Shown here: piece by piece, positions 8,277 to 9,665 of the stretch
How positions within the stretch are numbered: the stretch's first letter is position 1
How the letters are laid out: each line of letters begins with the position of its first letter
From: an uncultured Ruminococcus sp.
Lineage (GTDB): Bacteria > Bacillota > Clostridia > Oscillospirales > Ruminococcaceae
Length of the DNA stretch: 9,665 bases
Direction: 5' to 3'
NCBI GenBank assembly: GCA_945876405.1
Contig: CAMCOJ010000063.1
Span: 1 to 9,665, forward strand
The notes under the pieces: model-generated
The model's input: the letters and a program-made list of their open reading frames with translations, nothing else
The model's database searches: none
What the model was told of the DNA's origin: nothing
Translations under genes and position numbers: made by a program

Positions 8277-8284
8277 CTCTCCTT
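8273..8284 (-). promoter_or_regulatory. Ribosome binding site overlapping the putative GTG start of the HAD gene
   Basis: On the minus strand the sequence reads AAGGAGAGGTGA, close to the ideal AAGGAGGTGA with an inserted AG. The annotated GTG (8276-8274) is part of this motif and sits only 2 bases after GGAG. By contrast, the GAGG at 8279-8276 has an ordinary 8-base spacing to ATT at 8267. The motif overlaps the stop codon of the preceding gene. Confidence 0.6.
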
Positions 8285-9347
8285 AGGTATCAGCAAGTTT
8301 TTTTATTATGCCGCATGCTCTGTAGCATTTCATCGGATACTGAATAACTTCAACATTCTTCTCATTTGCAAGTCTGAAAATATGAGCAAGATAATCAGTA
8401 TCATTCATATCATTTACAAGGATTTTCCATGGAATACGCCTGAGAAGTACTCTGGTGGTTTCGCCGATTCCTGGCTTAATGAAATTAATGTCACTTATTC
8501 CAAAATCCTTCTGAATCAAACGGACTTCATCAATCCCGGTACAGGTACATTCATCTTTAGATTCGGGTAATAAAGAATAGTCTTTATCAAAATCGATAGC
8601 ATTCATAACTGTATCAATAAATTCAGCTGACAAATCTTCTTTTTCAAGTTCTTCGTAATATGCTGCACCGTGAAAATCATCTTTACCAATGATGTCATCT
8701 CTTAGAAAGGTTCTGCTTAAAAGTCCGGATACTGTGGAATTAAGGCATGAACTCGGAATCAGAAAATCCGACTTTGTGCCGCACAGATTTGTAATATTTG
8801 CCGGATCAGCCAGTACAGCCAGTTCATCTGATACTCCCGGATATCGGGAAAGCTCACTTTTAAGCGTGTCAAGTATAGCGCCTTTACCCGTCCAGCCGTC
8901 AACAAAACATAGTGACTGGGCACTGTGACGTTTAAGAATATATCTCATTGCATTGTGGTCTATCCCTTTTCCTCTGATTATTGAAATAGTGTAGTGATAT
9001 ACTTCTGTATCCGGATATTTACGGTTAAGATATCTTTTGATAATAATGCCTGCGGGCGTACCGGCTCTGGCAAGTGAAACAAGTACAATCGGTCCTTCTG
9101 TTTTTCTCTTGATTTTTTCTGCAACACATGCAGCAGCATTTCCAGTTTCACAAGCATATCTTTCCAGTGCTTCCTTATAAAGTCTGAAATACTCCTCTCC
9201 CGGCTTGTATTCAAGGGGAAGCATCTCACAGTAGTGTTTTCCGGACTGTATATATTTTTCTCTGACATTTGCAGGAAGAGGCTCAACCATGCCAGTAATG
9301 TCTTTTAAGAGTATTGTTACATCTTTTTCACTGTATGATGACCTCAT
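8283..9347 (-). CDS. StiP-family phosphoribosyltransferase-like protein with C-terminal PELOTA domain
   Basis: This 354-residue protein matches the family labelled 'cysteine protease StiP' in databases, which comparative work on Ter systems reinterprets as a phosphoribosyltransferase. Seen: a helical N-terminus; V-S-L-A-R-A-G-T-P-A-G (residues 90-100), a Rossmann-like strand and turn; and F-V-D-G-W-T-G-K-G (148-156), which occupies the place of the phosphoribosyl-diphosphate binding loop. The last 80 or so residues, with G295-E-T-T-R-V-L-L-R-R-I-P-W-K and C-Y-R-A-C-G-I-I-K-K, match the PELOTA RNA-binding-like domain found on this family. The predicted job is a ribosyl-transfer step toward a nucleoside-like metabolite, perhaps with RNA contact; no substrate is established. 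The ATG at 9345-9347 lies 1 bp after the upstream gene's stop and follows an AGGTGGGTGA ribosome site. Alternative: the protease label is correct, but I see no convincing Cys-His pair to favour it. Confidence 0.85.
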   Translation of the reverse strand: MRSSYSEKDVTILLKDITGMVEPLPANVREKYIQSGKHYCEMLPLEYKPGEEYFRLYKEALERYACETGNAAACVAEKIKRKTEGPIVLVSLARAGTPAGIIIKRYLNRKYPDTEVYHYTISIIRGKGIDHNAMRYILKRHSAQSLCFVDGWTGKGAILDTLKSELSRYPGVSDELAVLADPANITNLCGTKSDFLIPSSCLNSTVSGLLSRTFLRDDIIGKDDFHGAAYYEELEKEDLSAEFIDTVMNAIDFDKDYSLLPESKDECTCTGIDEVRLIQKDFGISDINFIKPGIGETTRVLLRRIPWKILVNDMNDTDYLAHIFRLANEKNVEVIQYPMKCYRACGIIKKLADT

Positions 9348-9348
9348 T

Positions 9349-9621
9349 TTACTTCACCCACCTAACCAGAATAAATTTTTCGGATAATGGAAATGCATCG
9401 GCAAAAGATGAAAAATCATAATCATCTTTTTCTGAATCTGTTACAATAAGAACCAGATCATATCTGTTTATATCAGAATTATAGATAAATGTTTTTCTTG
9501 CCTTGTCATAAAAGCTTTCTACCTGATATCTTGATTTTAAAGGATAGTCTTTACTGTTTTCAGCTACAACAGGACTCCTTGTGGTAGAGTGAGTAACAAC
9601 AGATGCTGCTCTGTTTAATTT
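9349..9621 (-). CDS. TRSP-domain phosphoribosyltransferase, C-terminal fragment (cut by adapter)
   Basis: Only the last 90 residues are present; the gene is interrupted at the adapter junction, so the N-terminal catalytic part is missing from the fragment rather than lost in the genome. The diagnostic feature is H-S-T-T-R-S-P-V near the start of the fragment: T-R-S-P names the domain that ends the orotate-phosphoribosyltransferase-like enzymes of Ter-associated operons. It is followed by a region with F-Y-D-K-A-R-K-T-F-I-Y-N and Y-D-L-V-L-I-V-T-D, as expected for that domain. It stops (TAA, 9349-9351) 1 bp before the StiP start, an arrangement typical of this gene pair. The complete protein would probably be around 350-400 residues. 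The apparent start at 9636 and the residues MYKRQ are adapter translation. Identification rests on one short motif plus the neighbour, so it is good but not certain. Confidence 0.78.
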   Translation of the reverse strand, partial: KLNRAASVVTHSTTRSPVVAENSKDYPLKSRYQVESFYDKARKTFIYNSDINRYDLVLIVTDSEKDDYDFSSFADAFPLSEKFILVRWVK

Positions 9622-9665
9622 CTGTCTCTTATACACATCTCCGAGCCCACGAGACAGGCAGAAAT
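9622..9665 (-). other. Nextera i7-side sequencing adapter with Tn5 mosaic end (synthetic)
   Basis: This is the reverse complement of the adapter at the other end: mosaic end at 9622-9640, remaining adapter to 9655, the same i7 index read as AGGCAGAA at 9656-9663, then AT. With bases 1-45 it forms a perfect artificial terminal inverted repeat of 44 bp. Real sequence ends at about 9621. Confidence 0.98.

Noticed and set aside
46..9621. CRISPR arrays, tRNA or rRNA genes, insertion sequences
   Set aside because: No spaced direct repeats, no tRNA-like cloverleaf sequence and no transposase were seen; almost the whole insert is occupied by coding sequence.
1..9665. Terminal inverted repeats suggesting a transposon or a linear replicon
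   Set aside because: The repeats are Nextera adapter with index bases, and no transposase gene is present.

Overview
The window is one assembled fragment whose two ends are synthetic. Bases 1-45 and 9622-9665 are the same Illumina Nextera i7-side adapter in opposite orientations, each including the 19-bp Tn5 mosaic end. Genuine DNA therefore runs from about 46 to 9621, and the genes touching either end are cut by the library transposase, not by biology. The apparent N-terminus 'MYKRQ' on both terminal reading frames is translated adapter.

The insert is AT-rich (roughly 35-40 % GC by eye), densely coded, and uses strong GGAGG-type ribosome binding sites. The protein types (SbcCD, a nucleoside kinase of the clostridial type, a large GT-C-like membrane protein) suggest a Gram-positive anaerobe of class Clostridia, plausibly a Ruminococcus-like gut or rumen organism. 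The genus is an impression, not a demonstration.

Layout. (1) 46-2025, plus strand: 3' part of a multi-pass membrane protein resembling GT-C glycosyltransferases. (2) 2026-2165: convergent intergenic region with a perfect 13-bp inverted repeat, a short GC-rich patch and a strong bidirectional intrinsic terminator. (3) 2166-9621, minus strand: six genes in one tight co-directional run, read from high to low coordinates: C-terminal fragment of a TRSP-domain phosphoribosyltransferase, StiP/PELOTA phosphoribosyltransferase-like protein, HAD hydrolase, nucleoside (uridine-kinase-like) kinase, SbcD, SbcC. Junctions are 1 bp, 6 bp, a 4-bp ATGA overlap, 35 bp and a second 4-bp ATGA overlap, so one polycistronic mRNA ending at the terminator is likely.

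The first three genes are hallmarks of the biosynthetic module that accompanies tellurium-resistance (Ter) stress operons and is predicted in the literature to make a nucleoside-like metabolite. Here that module continues directly into a stand-alone nucleoside kinase and then the SbcCD (Mre11-Rad50) nuclease. This physical coupling of a nucleoside-metabolite pathway with a DNA-end-processing nuclease is the most interesting point. No TerD/TerB/TerC gene is visible; the upstream part of the operon is lost beyond the adapter.
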